Assembly: GCA_024762925.1 (NCBI GenBank) | Contig: JANTGM010000011.1 | Span: 30,812-94,811, forward strand | DNA from: Kofleriaceae bacterium | Lineage (GTDB): Bacteria > Myxococcota_A > Polyangia > Haliangiales > Haliangiaceae | Length of the DNA: 64,000 nt | Direction: 5' to 3' | In this document: positions 26,225-34,966 of the stretch, piece by piece | How the letters are laid out: each line of letters starts with the position of its first letter | How positions within the stretch are numbered: position 1 is the first letter of the stretch | Notes under the pieces: model-generated | Database searches by the model: none | The model's input: the letters and a program-made list of their open reading frames with translations, nothing else | Told to the model about the DNA's origin: nothing | Translations under genes and position numbers: made by a program

Positions 26225-27520
26225 CTATTCGAGACCGCGCCGCCTCAGTTCATCCTCGTCATAGCCCTGCAGATGGCCAATCTCATGGCGTAGGGTATGG
26301 CGAATTTGTCGGTTCAGTTCTGCGCGAGAATGCGAGGCGCGTCCCAGGTTCGTGCGATAGAGAACCACGGCCCTTGGCGGCGCTGTGCTCGCGCTATCAG
26401 TATCAACACCGGCAGGGAGCCCCCGATAGAGACCTAGAATGGTGGGCGAAAACGGTGGTTCGGAGGCGCTCAAGTCCTCGAGGGAGGGGAGATCCTCGAC
26501 CTGGAGTGCGGCCACTGACAAGAGGTCGCGAAGGTCTGGATCCAACTCTTCGATTGCGAGCGCAAGCTCGGCGCGAAACTCCTGCACACCGAGAATGACC
26601 GGTTCGGGAAACTCATTAGGCGCCAAACGACGTGCGCGAAGCAGGTGCGCCTCGGCATCGGCCACCCGCCCAGCTCGCTCGTAGAGAAGACCCAGATGGT
26701 GATGGGCGTAGGCGTCATCGGGGGAATGGGCGAGCACTCGCAGAAAGGCCTGCTCGCTTTCGTCAAATCGCAGAAGCCGAAACAAACTCACGCCCCGCTC
26801 GTGTTCAGCGCCGTCAATGCCGGGCACTCGCTCAAGTGCCTCGGTCGCTCGGGGCAGTGCCAAATCTGACTGGCCAAGATCGTTGAGTGCCTCCGCCTCA
26901 AGTAAGAGCAGTCGCGCTTGAAGGCTGACATCATAGCGCCGGCCGGTTGCTGCCCGCCCACCACCGCGGCGTGCGTACTGCAAGCCAACCAAGATCGTAT
27001 CGCGACTCTTTGGAGGCAGGATGTTAATGTAAAAATCTGCAACGTCGGCTAGCGTTTCTGGGTCGTTAGGATCCAGCGCAAGCGCCATGGCAAAGGCAAC
27101 TTGAGCTTCTTCGTAGCGGGCCAGTCCCGTTAGCGCGGCCGCTTGAAGATGATGTGCCGCAACTGCTTGTGGCGCCAAGTCCACCGCCATCCGGGCACAG
27201 GCAAAGGCTTGCACAAAGTCGCCTCCCCGATACCTGGAACTGGCCTCGTCGATAATCACGCTTGGGTCTCGCGACGACAAATCGCACGCGACCGATAGCG
27301 CTTGAGGGGCTTCTAGAGGAGCTGTCAGCTTGGGAGTTGGGGGCGCTGTTGCCGCACCTTGCACAACCCGCGTCTCCGTAGTGTTCTCGCCCTCCACCAA
27401 CTCTGTGGTGGGCACCACATCGAGGCGCTTCGGCTCCTCGGATTTCCTTTCGGAACAGCCACTCACCACCATGACAACGATGGCGGCGAGTCGGTGTTTT
27501 TCGTAGAGACTAGTGGGCAT
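26225..27520 (-). CDS. TPR lipoprotein with C-terminal minimal zinc-metallopeptidase domain
   Basis: This is a 431-residue predicted lipoprotein (VVSG before Cys22) whose start overlaps the end of polA by about 10 bp. After a variable linker it has TPR-like repeats (for example FVQAFACARMAVDLAPQAVA, EEAQVAFAMALALDPNDPET, DDAYAHHHLGLLYERAGRVADAEAH). The last 110 residues or so end in RHEIGHLQGYDEDELRRRG, an HExxHxxGxxD motif (His412, Glu413, His416, Asp421) of the minimal zincin (DUF1025/MMP-like) family. These are usually free-standing small cytosolic proteins. The fusion with a TPR lipoprotein, placing the domain in the envelope, is unusual to my knowledge. Confidence 0.82.
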   Translation of the reverse strand: MPTSLYEKHRLAAIVVMVVSGCSERKSEEPKRLDVVPTTELVEGENTTETRVVQGAATAPPTPKLTAPLEAPQALSVACDLSSRDPSVIIDEASSRYRGGDFVQAFACARMAVDLAPQAVAAHHLQAAALTGLARYEEAQVAFAMALALDPNDPETLADVADFYINILPPKSRDTILVGLQYARRGGGRAATGRRYDVSLQARLLLLEAEALNDLGQSDLALPRATEALERVPGIDGAEHERGVSLFRLLRFDESEQAFLRVLAHSPDDAYAHHHLGLLYERAGRVADAEAHLLRARRLAPNEFPEPVILGVQEFRAELALAIEELDPDLRDLLSVAALQVEDLPSLEDLSASEPPFSPTILGLYRGLPAGVDTDSASTAPPRAVVLYRTNLGRASHSRAELNRQIRHTLRHEIGHLQGYDEDELRRRGLE

Positions 27521-30272
27521 CCGCCCAACTGGTAGCAATGCCCACATCGACCACGAGAGGAACCCGGAGCTCGTATGCGCGTTCCATGGCCTCTTTGACG
27601 CGCTGAGCAATGTCGGGCGCCTCGTCTTTGTTGGCTTCGATAATCAATTCGTCATGAACCGTGAGCAGCATTTCCGCACTGGACTCTTCGAGCAGAGTCG
27701 CAACACGGAGCATAGCAAGCTTCATGATGTCAGCCGCACTTCCCTGCATAGGCGTGTTCTGGGCGATCCTCTCTGCAGCTGCCCGAATTCGCTGGTTCCT
27801 GCCATTGAGACCGACAATCGGCCGCTTGCGCCCACAAACGGTGAAGGCGGCACCATGGTCCAACGCTGACGCCACAATCTCGCCCATAAAGGCGCGTACT
27901 TTCGAGAACCGCTCAAAGTAGGTATCGATATAGTGCGCAGCTTCATGCCGCGGAATGCCCAAGGATCGGGCAAGTCCAAATGCAGACTGCCCGTAAATAA
28001 GCCCATAGTTAACGGCCTTGGCAACCCGCCGCTCTGTGTCCGTGACGTCTGCTAGATCCATAGAAAACACCTCGGCGGCAGTCTGCGTGTGCACATCGAT
28101 GCCCTCCTTGAACGCCTTGGTGAGAACGGGATCTTCAGAGAGATGAGCCATGATCCGCAGCTCGATTTGCGAATAGTCTGCCGAGATCAAGACACGCCCT
28201 GGAGGTGCAACAAACGCACGCCGAATCGCCCGGCCAATCTCTGTTCGTATGGGAATGTTCTGAAGGTTTGGATCTTGCGATGACAGGCGTCCCGTTGCGG
28301 CTACGTCTTGGCGAAAGCTTGTGTGGAGCCGCCCGGTTCTTGGATTGACGAGCGGCGGAAGCGCGTCGATATAGGTGCCCTTGAGCTTGACCAACTCGCG
28401 ATGGGCAACGATGGGCTCGATGATCTCATGTGTATCAATCATTCCCTCCAAGACCTCGTGGTCGGTCGAATGCCCAGTCTTGGTCTTTTTCATCACCGAC
28501 GATTTGAGCCCGAGCGTGCCAAAGAGAAGTTCTGAGAGCTGCTTTGGGGATCCGAGATTGAACGGGCCACCTGCCGCTTCAAACACCTTCGACTCGAGTT
28601 CGGCGATGTTGGCACCTACCGTATTGCGCAACTCGCTCAGCACATCCTCATCCAATGTGATTCCTCGCTCCTCCATATCCGAGAGAACCCGCGCCAATGG
28701 TAACTCAAGCTCGGCAAAGAGCGTCCCCATTCCCTCGTCGCGAAGCTGACGTTCAAGAGACTCGGAGGCGGGCGATAGCGCACAAAGCAGTGCCCCGATG
28801 TAGCTCGCGGCGTGTCCCACCTCAACGAGCTCCCAGCTCACAGCCTTCTTTCCCTTGCCAACAAGAGTTTCCCTTAGGGGAATCTCCGTTTCGACGGCGT
28901 ACAAGAGAGCATCGCGGACCATTTGATGATCGCCAGCAGGATCGAGAAGGTAGGCTGCCAGCATCACGTCCATTCGAACGCCTTCCAAGCCCATGCCTTC
29001 CCGCGACAAGAGTGTGCGCAGCCGTTTGGAGTCGTGACAGCGAATCGCAATCGCTGGATCGGCAAGGAGTTCTGCCAGCGGCTTGAGTGCGTCGCTTGGC
29101 ATAGGCCGCGGAGCGCCCAGATACCGATGGGCAATGCTCACGTAGCAGGGCTCTCTCGATGGCACCATCAGCCCCAAGCCAATCAAGCGCTCGCGATCAT
29201 GGCGCATTCCGTCGCCCTCCCCTTGCACGGCAAGGGCCCCCGCTTCTCGCGCATCCGCAACCAATGCGGCAACCTCCTCAGCAGTCTCGAGCAGACGGGC
29301 ATCCTGAGCTGCCACCGCCGGCTTGACTACGGGCTTCTTGCTGGCGGCAGGCCTTGCACTTGCCGGAGAGGAGGAGCTTGCAACCCCTGGCTTCCCACGC
29401 CCCGCCAATCGCCCAAGCAGACCAGAGAATCCGAATTTTTGAAACAGGCCTTCCAACTCAGAACTTTCCCATTCTCTGGGAACAAACGCCTCAATCTCTT
29501 GCGGCAATGCGACGTCGGTCTTGAGCGTAACGAGTTTCTTCGACAAGTCGAGGCGGGCAATGTTCTCTGCGTCGCAAAAGCGCTCTTGCATCTTTCCCTT
29601 CATGCCATCGACGTTTTCGAGAATGCCCCGGAGCGTCTCGTGGGCTACCAAGAGCTTGGTCGCACCTACTTTGCCCACCCCCTTCATGCCCGGAACGTTG
29701 TCGCTGGCATCCCCAACCAGCGCTAGCCAATCGCCAAGTTGGTCAGGTCGTACTCCGAATTTTTCCTGAACGCGCGCGCTGTCGTAGGTAATGCCGCGCA
29801 TTGGATCCACAACAGTGACGTTCTCTTGCACCAACTGCATGAGGTCTTTGTCGCCAGAGTAGATCACCACCTCCCACCCCTTCTCTCGGGCTTCGGTCGC
29901 AATGGTCGCGATGGTGTCATCGGCCTCCACTCCCTCGACGGAAACCACCGGCCAGCAGAAAGCCTCGGTGAGCGGCCGAAAATAGGGAAATTGTGCTTTC
30001 AGATCTTCGGGCGTTTCGCGTCGCGTCGCCTTGTAGTTCGGGTCGAGTTCATCGCGAAAGTTTCGCCCTGGCGCATCAAAGACCACAACCACTCGCTCGG
30101 GACGGATCTCCTGGTGGAGTCTGAGCAACATGGAGGTATAGACATGCAGAGCACCCGTAGGCAGACCTTCGTCATTCGTCAAGGCCGCACCACGTCGGTT
30201 TCGTCCACCAGCCATCCCGTAGTACGCTCGAAAAATGTAGCCATAGCCGTCGAGGATGTGAATTCTCTCCAT
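27510..30272 (-). CDS. polA: DNA polymerase I
   Basis: This is a replication and repair polymerase of 920 residues. The N-terminal 5'-nuclease domain has LDGYGYIFRAYYG, GVEADDTIATIA, YSGDKDLMQLV and the helix-hairpin-helix GDASDNVPGMKGVGKVGA. The C-terminal polymerase domain has motif A (ISADYSQIELRIMAH), motif B (RRVAKAVNYGLIYG) and motif C (LTVHDELIIEA). The central exonuclease-like domain (about residues 330-520) keeps its fold pattern but lacks the canonical DxE at its start (VQGEGD here) and two later Asp positions. Proofreading is therefore predicted to be lost, as in Thermus and Bacillus. It is the first gene of the minus-strand run; the next gene overlaps its end. Confidence 0.97.
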   Translation of the reverse strand: MERIHILDGYGYIFRAYYGMAGGRNRRGAALTNDEGLPTGALHVYTSMLLRLHQEIRPERVVVVFDAPGRNFRDELDPNYKATRRETPEDLKAQFPYFRPLTEAFCWPVVSVEGVEADDTIATIATEAREKGWEVVIYSGDKDLMQLVQENVTVVDPMRGITYDSARVQEKFGVRPDQLGDWLALVGDASDNVPGMKGVGKVGATKLLVAHETLRGILENVDGMKGKMQERFCDAENIARLDLSKKLVTLKTDVALPQEIEAFVPREWESSELEGLFQKFGFSGLLGRLAGRGKPGVASSSSPASARPAASKKPVVKPAVAAQDARLLETAEEVAALVADAREAGALAVQGEGDGMRHDRERLIGLGLMVPSREPCYVSIAHRYLGAPRPMPSDALKPLAELLADPAIAIRCHDSKRLRTLLSREGMGLEGVRMDVMLAAYLLDPAGDHQMVRDALLYAVETEIPLRETLVGKGKKAVSWELVEVGHAASYIGALLCALSPASESLERQLRDEGMGTLFAELELPLARVLSDMEERGITLDEDVLSELRNTVGANIAELESKVFEAAGGPFNLGSPKQLSELLFGTLGLKSSVMKKTKTGHSTDHEVLEGMIDTHEIIEPIVAHRELVKLKGTYIDALPPLVNPRTGRLHTSFRQDVAATGRLSSQDPNLQNIPIRTEIGRAIRRAFVAPPGRVLISADYSQIELRIMAHLSEDPVLTKAFKEGIDVHTQTAAEVFSMDLADVTDTERRVAKAVNYGLIYGQSAFGLARSLGIPRHEAAHYIDTYFERFSKVRAFMGEIVASALDHGAAFTVCGRKRPIVGLNGRNQRIRAAAERIAQNTPMQGSAADIMKLAMLRVATLLEESSAEMLLTVHDELIIEANKDEAPDIAQRVKEAMERAYELRVPLVVDVGIATSWADAH

Positions 30273-30335
30273 CTCGGCTGCAGGCTACACCAGCCAGGCT
30301 ATCGAGGGCGCCTGCACGACGTTATAGTGCACTCG

Positions 30336-31973
30336 ATGATCGCAAAGCCGCTTCGCATCTCACCCCGCCTCAGCCCAACTCTGGCATTGGCACTGTTTGT
30401 TTCTCTTACCTCACTGGCGTGCAAAGGAAAGAAGAACGAGAACGCCGACAACAGCGGAGCCAAGGTAGCCCAAGCCCCGCCCGCCCGTTCCACCGGAGGC
30501 AATGCCAAGCTGCCCTCCAACGAGCCACGATTTCTCAATCCGGTTCTGGAGACTCGGTTCAATCGAGCAAACATCCTGATCTTCGAGGGACTCGTTGGAT
30601 TCGATGGAACGTTGGAGCCAGTGCCCAGGCTCGCCGAGTCGTGGGAGCAATCGAATGAGGGCAAGACGATCACGTTCCATTTGCGTAAGGGCGTTAAGTG
30701 GTCGGACGGAACGGACTTCACTTCGAAAGATGTTGCCTTCACTGTTGAGCAGATCCGCAACCCGAAGTTGCGCACGCTCTGGCGCACCTACTTTAGTGGC
30801 ATTGAGAGCGTCAAGACACCCGACGATTTAACTGTTGTGGTGAACTATAAAACCCCCTACGCGCCAGCCCTCGTGAGCTGGTCGATAGGAATTCTTCCAG
30901 CTCATAAATTCACCGACACGGAATTTATTACGGCACCGGCAAACATGGAACCTGTGGGTACAGGCCCATTCAAACTTGCGCGCTGGGAGCATGGTGGGCG
31001 CATGCTCTTAGCTCGCAATGACAAGTGGTGGAATGGCAAGGCCGGCCTAGACTCCATCGAGCTCGTTTTCGGCGTAAAGGACAAACTGGCCGCTTTGAAG
31101 GCTGGTGAGCTCGATTTTGCGAACATTCCCGACATTGGGCAGTGGGCCTCGGAAGCACAGCTTCCCGACTTTCTCGATCGCTTCGAGCAAACCACCAGCG
31201 TCGAATCCATCTTCCGATTGATTGCTTGGAACGGGGCCAAGCCGCCATTCGACAAGCCAGAAGTACGGCAAGCGCTCACTCACGCACTCGATCGTGAACG
31301 CGTAATCGATGACATCCTTCTCGGCGAAGGACAGCTTCTCTCAGCTCCCTTCTTTGCCAACATGTTCGGGGCGGACTCTCGAATTGCCCCATGGGCGTTC
31401 GATCTAAAGATTGCCGACGAGATGCTCACAGCTGCAGGGTTTCCGAAGACGGATGGCAAGCGCTTTGAACTCGACCTCATCACTCTCACCAGTCAGAAGC
31501 TGCCAATCAATGCCGAGATGTTTGCAATCTTCAAGCACGATCTAGCGAGCCTGGGCATCTCGCTGAAAGTGAGCTACCTAACTCCGGCCGAGTTCGAAGA
31601 GCGCCACGTTGCTGGCACATTCGACGCGGCCTTCTTTGGCTGGCTGCGTGACATTCCCGACCCCGACCCATCGGCGCTCTTGCACTCATCGCAAACCGAG
31701 GGTGGACAAAACTTTGCCCGCTACCGCCACGAAGAGGTCGACAGCTGGCTTGAAGAAGCTGTGAGTACCTCGGATCGGGATCAGCGCAAGGCGCTCTACG
31801 CCAAAGTGCACGCGCAGCTCCATCAAGACATGCCCTACACGGTTCTCTACGCGCCCTACAGCCACTACGCCTGGTCGCGGAAGTTGCATCGAACACAGCC
31901 AGCAGATGTCAGTGCGCAAACGCGCTTTCCTGGGATCTCTCGATGGACTGTGGATGCGCCGTCGACTCCGTAG
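30336..31973 (+). CDS. peptide-type ABC substrate-binding lipoprotein (family 5), copy 3
   Basis: This is a 545-residue extracellular solute-binding protein with its lipid anchor at Cys29 (SLA-C), followed by a Lys/Asn/Gly-rich linker. It has NEPRFLNPVLETRFNRANILIFEGLVGFD, KTITFHLRKGVKWSDGTDFTSKDVAFT, VGTGPFKLARWEHGG and PEVRQALTHALDRERVIDDI, typical of the family. It diverges from polA with about 60 bp between the starts. No permease or ATPase gene is adjacent, so it probably works with transporter subunits encoded elsewhere, possibly those at 11.5-13.3 kb. Confidence 0.92.
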   Translation: MIAKPLRISPRLSPTLALALFVSLTSLACKGKKNENADNSGAKVAQAPPARSTGGNAKLPSNEPRFLNPVLETRFNRANILIFEGLVGFDGTLEPVPRLAESWEQSNEGKTITFHLRKGVKWSDGTDFTSKDVAFTVEQIRNPKLRTLWRTYFSGIESVKTPDDLTVVVNYKTPYAPALVSWSIGILPAHKFTDTEFITAPANMEPVGTGPFKLARWEHGGRMLLARNDKWWNGKAGLDSIELVFGVKDKLAALKAGELDFANIPDIGQWASEAQLPDFLDRFEQTTSVESIFRLIAWNGAKPPFDKPEVRQALTHALDRERVIDDILLGEGQLLSAPFFANMFGADSRIAPWAFDLKIADEMLTAAGFPKTDGKRFELDLITLTSQKLPINAEMFAIFKHDLASLGISLKVSYLTPAEFEERHVAGTFDAAFFGWLRDIPDPDPSALLHSSQTEGGQNFARYRHEEVDSWLEEAVSTSDRDQRKALYAKVHAQLHQDMPYTVLYAPYSHYAWSRKLHRTQPADVSAQTRFPGISRWTVDAPSTP

Positions 31974-32008
31974 AAACCTTTGACTCTCAAACACTTACAG
32001 TTCAACAG

Positions 32009-32045
32009 AGGTGCGCGAGTCGCACCTGAGCCCACACTTTTTGCT
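32009..32045 (+). terminator. possible terminator hairpin
   Basis: A 7-bp stem (AGGTGCG with CGCACCT, five-base loop) lies about 35 bp after the binding-protein gene. A TTTTT run follows about 10 bases later rather than directly, so it is a weak candidate. It would separate that gene from the MYXO-CTERM gene, which starts at 32130 with a good GGAG ribosome binding site. Confidence 0.35.
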
Positions 32046-32129
32046 TTGTTTCGAGCCTCTGGCCCCTTAAACTTCGCACCGGCCAAATCTGCATACTTCT
32101 CTGCAGAAGCTACACTCAGGAGTTCCCCC

Positions 32130-33605
32130 ATGTCCTTGCGATTCTCCCTCCTCGCCGGCACCCTACTCGCGGTTGCCCTCGGTCTTCCCACCCAAGCCGA
32201 CGCTGCGCCATCCCTAAGCGCAACAGAACCAGCGCTGAGCGAAGCCTCCGACCGACAACTCCTCAGTGTCTTGCCGCCCCTGTGTGACGGCGCTCCCTGC
32301 TGGAACCCAGGTGGCGATTTGCAACCTCAAGCCGTTGGACTACGCCGCGTTTACCTCAACTTCGAGGGAGTTACGCTCACCGCATCCAATAGCCAGCCAG
32401 ATGATGCAACAACCAACACCACCTGGATGATCACAGAGGTTGTTGGCGCGGGAAATACGGTGACCATTCCTCCGTTTGATCGCTTTGATCTTGGAGCTCA
32501 GAATGGTGCAACCAGCCGCCAGGAAATCATCGACTACACGGTTCAGAAACTCCGTGAGTACCACGCGCCCTACAACTTTGAATTCACAACGACGAGGCCA
32601 TCGAGCGGCACCTATCACATGGTGGTATTCGGCGGAACATGTGGTTCGGTCGTCGGCCAAAACTGCGCCGGCATCGCTCCACTCGACTGCAACGACTTCT
32701 CCCCCAGCAATATTGTCTTCGCCTTTCCAAGTGGCCTACGTGCTGTCGATCTAGCAACCACCGCCACACAGGAATTGGCGCACGCAATCGGCTTGTCCCA
32801 CACCTTGGATACATCCGATTTCATGTATCCCTTCATTCAGAGTGCGCTGCCAACTCGCTATGGTGAGGGCGCCATCCCCAATGAGGACCAAGGCCCCTGC
32901 GGAAACGGCAGCTACCAAGACTCACACGAGAAGCTTCTCTCCATCGTCGGCGTTCCAGGACAAGATGGGACACCACCAGCGGTTGTTATTACGAGCCCAG
33001 CAAATGGCGAAGTTGTGAGTCTTGGAGACTCGGTGATCTCGACAATCGACGATGCGAGCCCCATTGTTAAGGTGGAGCTGAGTCTCAACAACGCGGTCGT
33101 TGAAACCCTAACAAGCCCGCCCTACACCTTCCAGATTCCAAACACGGCACCGCAAGGGCAGGTTCGCGTTGAGGTTCGTGCCACTGACGATCAAGGCAAT
33201 GAAGCTGGCAATCGAGTGACGGTCTACATTGGAACTGGCAATGAAGAGCCCTGCAATGACGGACAGTGTGCCGATGGCTTTGAGTGCATCGAGATGCTCT
33301 GCTACCCAGATTCCCCTGCATCGAGTGGGGCGCTGGGAGCATTCTGTGAAGAGAACGACACCTGCGATTCGGGTGTGTGTGCTGAGTTCGATGCGGAGAA
33401 GCGCTGCTCGCAAGCCTGTGATTTGGAGACAACTTGCCCTGACGGTTTCGAGTGCCTGGGTGACACAGCCTGTTGGCCCAAGGACGATGGCGGTGGTGGC
33501 AGCAGCGGTCTTTGCTCGATTGCCAAGCCCGGCCCTGGGGCAATGAGTTCGATTGCCTTCCTCTTCTTCGCCTTGGTCTTTGGTCGTCGCCGACGACGGT
33601 CCTAG
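32130..33605 (+). CDS. zincin-like secreted protein with Ig-like, Cys-rich and MYXO-CTERM tail
   Basis: This is a 491-residue secreted protein. It has a signal peptide (residues 1-26) and a zincin-like domain with TQELAHAIGLSH (214-224) and FMYPF in a Met-turn-like position. The first metal ligand of HExxHxxGxxH is Gln214 instead of His. An Ig-like segment (about 330-420, ASPIVKVELSLNNAVVETLTSPP) follows, then a Cys-rich region with repeated C-x-x-G-x-x-C spacing (DDGQC-like, DNDTCDSGVC). It ends with Gly-Ser-rich spacer, CSIAKPG, a hydrophobic helix and RRRRR, a MYXO-CTERM sorting signal. The ribosome binding site GGAG is 7 bases before the ATG. SpeD follows within 14 bp. Confidence 0.83.
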   Translation: MSLRFSLLAGTLLAVALGLPTQADAAPSLSATEPALSEASDRQLLSVLPPLCDGAPCWNPGGDLQPQAVGLRRVYLNFEGVTLTASNSQPDDATTNTTWMITEVVGAGNTVTIPPFDRFDLGAQNGATSRQEIIDYTVQKLREYHAPYNFEFTTTRPSSGTYHMVVFGGTCGSVVGQNCAGIAPLDCNDFSPSNIVFAFPSGLRAVDLATTATQELAHAIGLSHTLDTSDFMYPFIQSALPTRYGEGAIPNEDQGPCGNGSYQDSHEKLLSIVGVPGQDGTPPAVVITSPANGEVVSLGDSVISTIDDASPIVKVELSLNNAVVETLTSPPYTFQIPNTAPQGQVRVEVRATDDQGNEAGNRVTVYIGTGNEEPCNDGQCADGFECIEMLCYPDSPASSGALGAFCEENDTCDSGVCAEFDAEKRCSQACDLETTCPDGFECLGDTACWPKDDGGGGSSGLCSIAKPGPGAMSSIAFLFFALVFGRRRRRS

Positions 33606-33618
33606 GCTTCAAGCACAC

Positions 33619-34062
33619 GTGGATACACACAGCCAACACATCATGGCCGAGTTCCACGGCTGTGATCCATCCATGCTCAACAGCGTGGCATCAATCGAGA
33701 GCGTTATGCATGCGGCTGCAGATGCGGCTGGCGCGACCGTCGTGGAGAGTAGCTTTCACAAGTTTGGGCCGCATGGAGTATCTGGAGTCTTGGTGCTGGC
33801 CGAGTCACATCTCTCTGTGCACACCTGGCCAGAGCGGGACTACGCAGCGACCGACATCTACACCTGTGGTGATCGTTGCACGCCTGAGCGCGCTCATGAG
33901 GTTCTGCAAATCGCGTTCAAAGCCGAGCGATGCGAAGTCATGGTTGTGGAACGCGGCCTAACGGGTTCATCGGGGATGCGCCTTGTTCGCCACCAAGTGT
34001 TTGCTTCAGCTGCACTCAGCGATGAGAGTTCGCAAGCGCCCCAGCGCAGCGACCGACCGTGA
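33619..34062 (+). CDS. speD: S-adenosylmethionine decarboxylase proenzyme
   Basis: This enzyme makes decarboxylated S-adenosylmethionine for spermidine synthesis. It has HIMAEFHGCDP near the start, VVESSFHKFGPHGVSGVLVLAESHLSVHTWPE and TCGDRC. The proenzyme should cleave itself at Glu62/Ser63 (LAE-SHLSVHTW), forming the pyruvoyl group, and Cys83 sits at the usual proton-donor position. The GTG at 33619 was chosen because it places the cleavage site at the number found in the bacterial family; an ATG eight codons later would cut off conserved residues. A tail of about 30 residues after ERGLTGSS is longer than in most relatives. Its end overlaps the convergent gene by 57 bp. No spermidine synthase gene is adjacent. 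Confidence 0.92.
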   Translation: MDTHSQHIMAEFHGCDPSMLNSVASIESVMHAAADAAGATVVESSFHKFGPHGVSGVLVLAESHLSVHTWPERDYAATDIYTCGDRCTPERAHEVLQIAFKAERCEVMVVERGLTGSSGMRLVRHQVFASAALSDESSQAPQRSDRP

Positions 34063-34890
34063 ACCAGGCCAAAACAAGTCCTGCCCATCTGCGAAGATGA
34101 TGTTGCCATTCCTTGCCGCGGGAATATCAAGGCTGGCGAAGTACGCCCGATCCGCATCTCCAAACTCAAAGGGCTCGCTCGGAAGTAAGACAATTTCTGG
34201 TGCTTTGGCCACAAGCTCTTCTTCGGTAATTCGCGGGTAGCGCTTGTCGCGGTTCGCAACTTGATCGGCGGGGAGTGGTGAGGTCATTCCAAGATCTGCC
34301 TTGAGTGGATACTGGCGTTCTCGATCTGCAAAGACGTTGTCCGCTCCTGCAAGCGTTAAGAGATCGTGGCAATAGGTGTGGTTTCCAAAGGTCATGAGCG
34401 GGTCTCGCCAGATGGGGACGAAGACCTTTGGCGCCACAGACGTTTCGAACTGCGCAACGCGATTCATTTCGGCATAGCCACCTCGAAGGACCGCCTTTGC
34501 CGCGTCGTGAGCTCCGAAGTACTTTGCAAGTCGGGCGACGTGGGCAATGGCGTCGTTGAAGCGCTTGGGAAAGGACACAAACACCGGCAGCCCTGCCTCC
34601 GCCAGAGCCTCGAGGCCCGCGCGCGAGTTCTCTTCCTGGTTTGCGAGCACCAAATCGGGCCTAAGCGCCGCAATCGCTTCAATGTCAATGTCCTTTGTGC
34701 CGCCGACAACCGGAAGAGCTTCGAGTTCAGCTTCCAAAGAGATGCAATACCGAGTGCGCCCCACAACACGATCGCCGACACCGAGCGCAAAGAGCGTCTC
34801 TGTATCGGACGGCACCAGAGAGACCACCCGGGCGATGGGCTGCACCAAGGAGATTTTGCGCCCCATGTCGTCGAAAACACCAACTCGCAT
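34006..34890 (-). CDS. BtuF-like helical-backbone metal receptor, no signal peptide
   Basis: This is a 294-residue protein of the PF01497 (cobalamin/iron-siderophore binding) family. It has VVSLVPSDTETLFALGVGDRVVGRTRYC, VVGGTKDIDIEAIAALRPDLVLANQEENSRAGLEAL and VFVPIWRDPLMTFGNHTYCHDLLTLAGADNVF. The ATG at 34890 gives MRVGVFDDMGRKISL, with no signal peptide, so it may act in the cytoplasm; the longer frame would not supply a signal peptide either. No BtuC or BtuD gene is near. The 3' end lies within the convergent speD, overlapping by 57 bp. Cobalamin binding is likely but not shown. Confidence 0.82.
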   Translation of the reverse strand: MRVGVFDDMGRKISLVQPIARVVSLVPSDTETLFALGVGDRVVGRTRYCISLEAELEALPVVGGTKDIDIEAIAALRPDLVLANQEENSRAGLEALAEAGLPVFVSFPKRFNDAIAHVARLAKYFGAHDAAKAVLRGGYAEMNRVAQFETSVAPKVFVPIWRDPLMTFGNHTYCHDLLTLAGADNVFADRERQYPLKADLGMTSPLPADQVANRDKRYPRITEEELVAKAPEIVLLPSEPFEFGDADRAYFASLDIPAARNGNIIFADGQDLFWPGSRSVAALGRLRTLIAECS

Positions 34891-34966
34891 GGAGCGGACC
34901 CTAGCCGATTTCCCTTCGATTGACCCCTCTAAATGCCGAGTCATTGTAGTACCGTATGTTGGCGTT

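Noticed and set aside
28923..29726. 267-codon open frame antisense to polA
   Set aside because: polA motifs are continuous across this stretch on the other strand. The antisense frame has no domain-like pattern and no start context.
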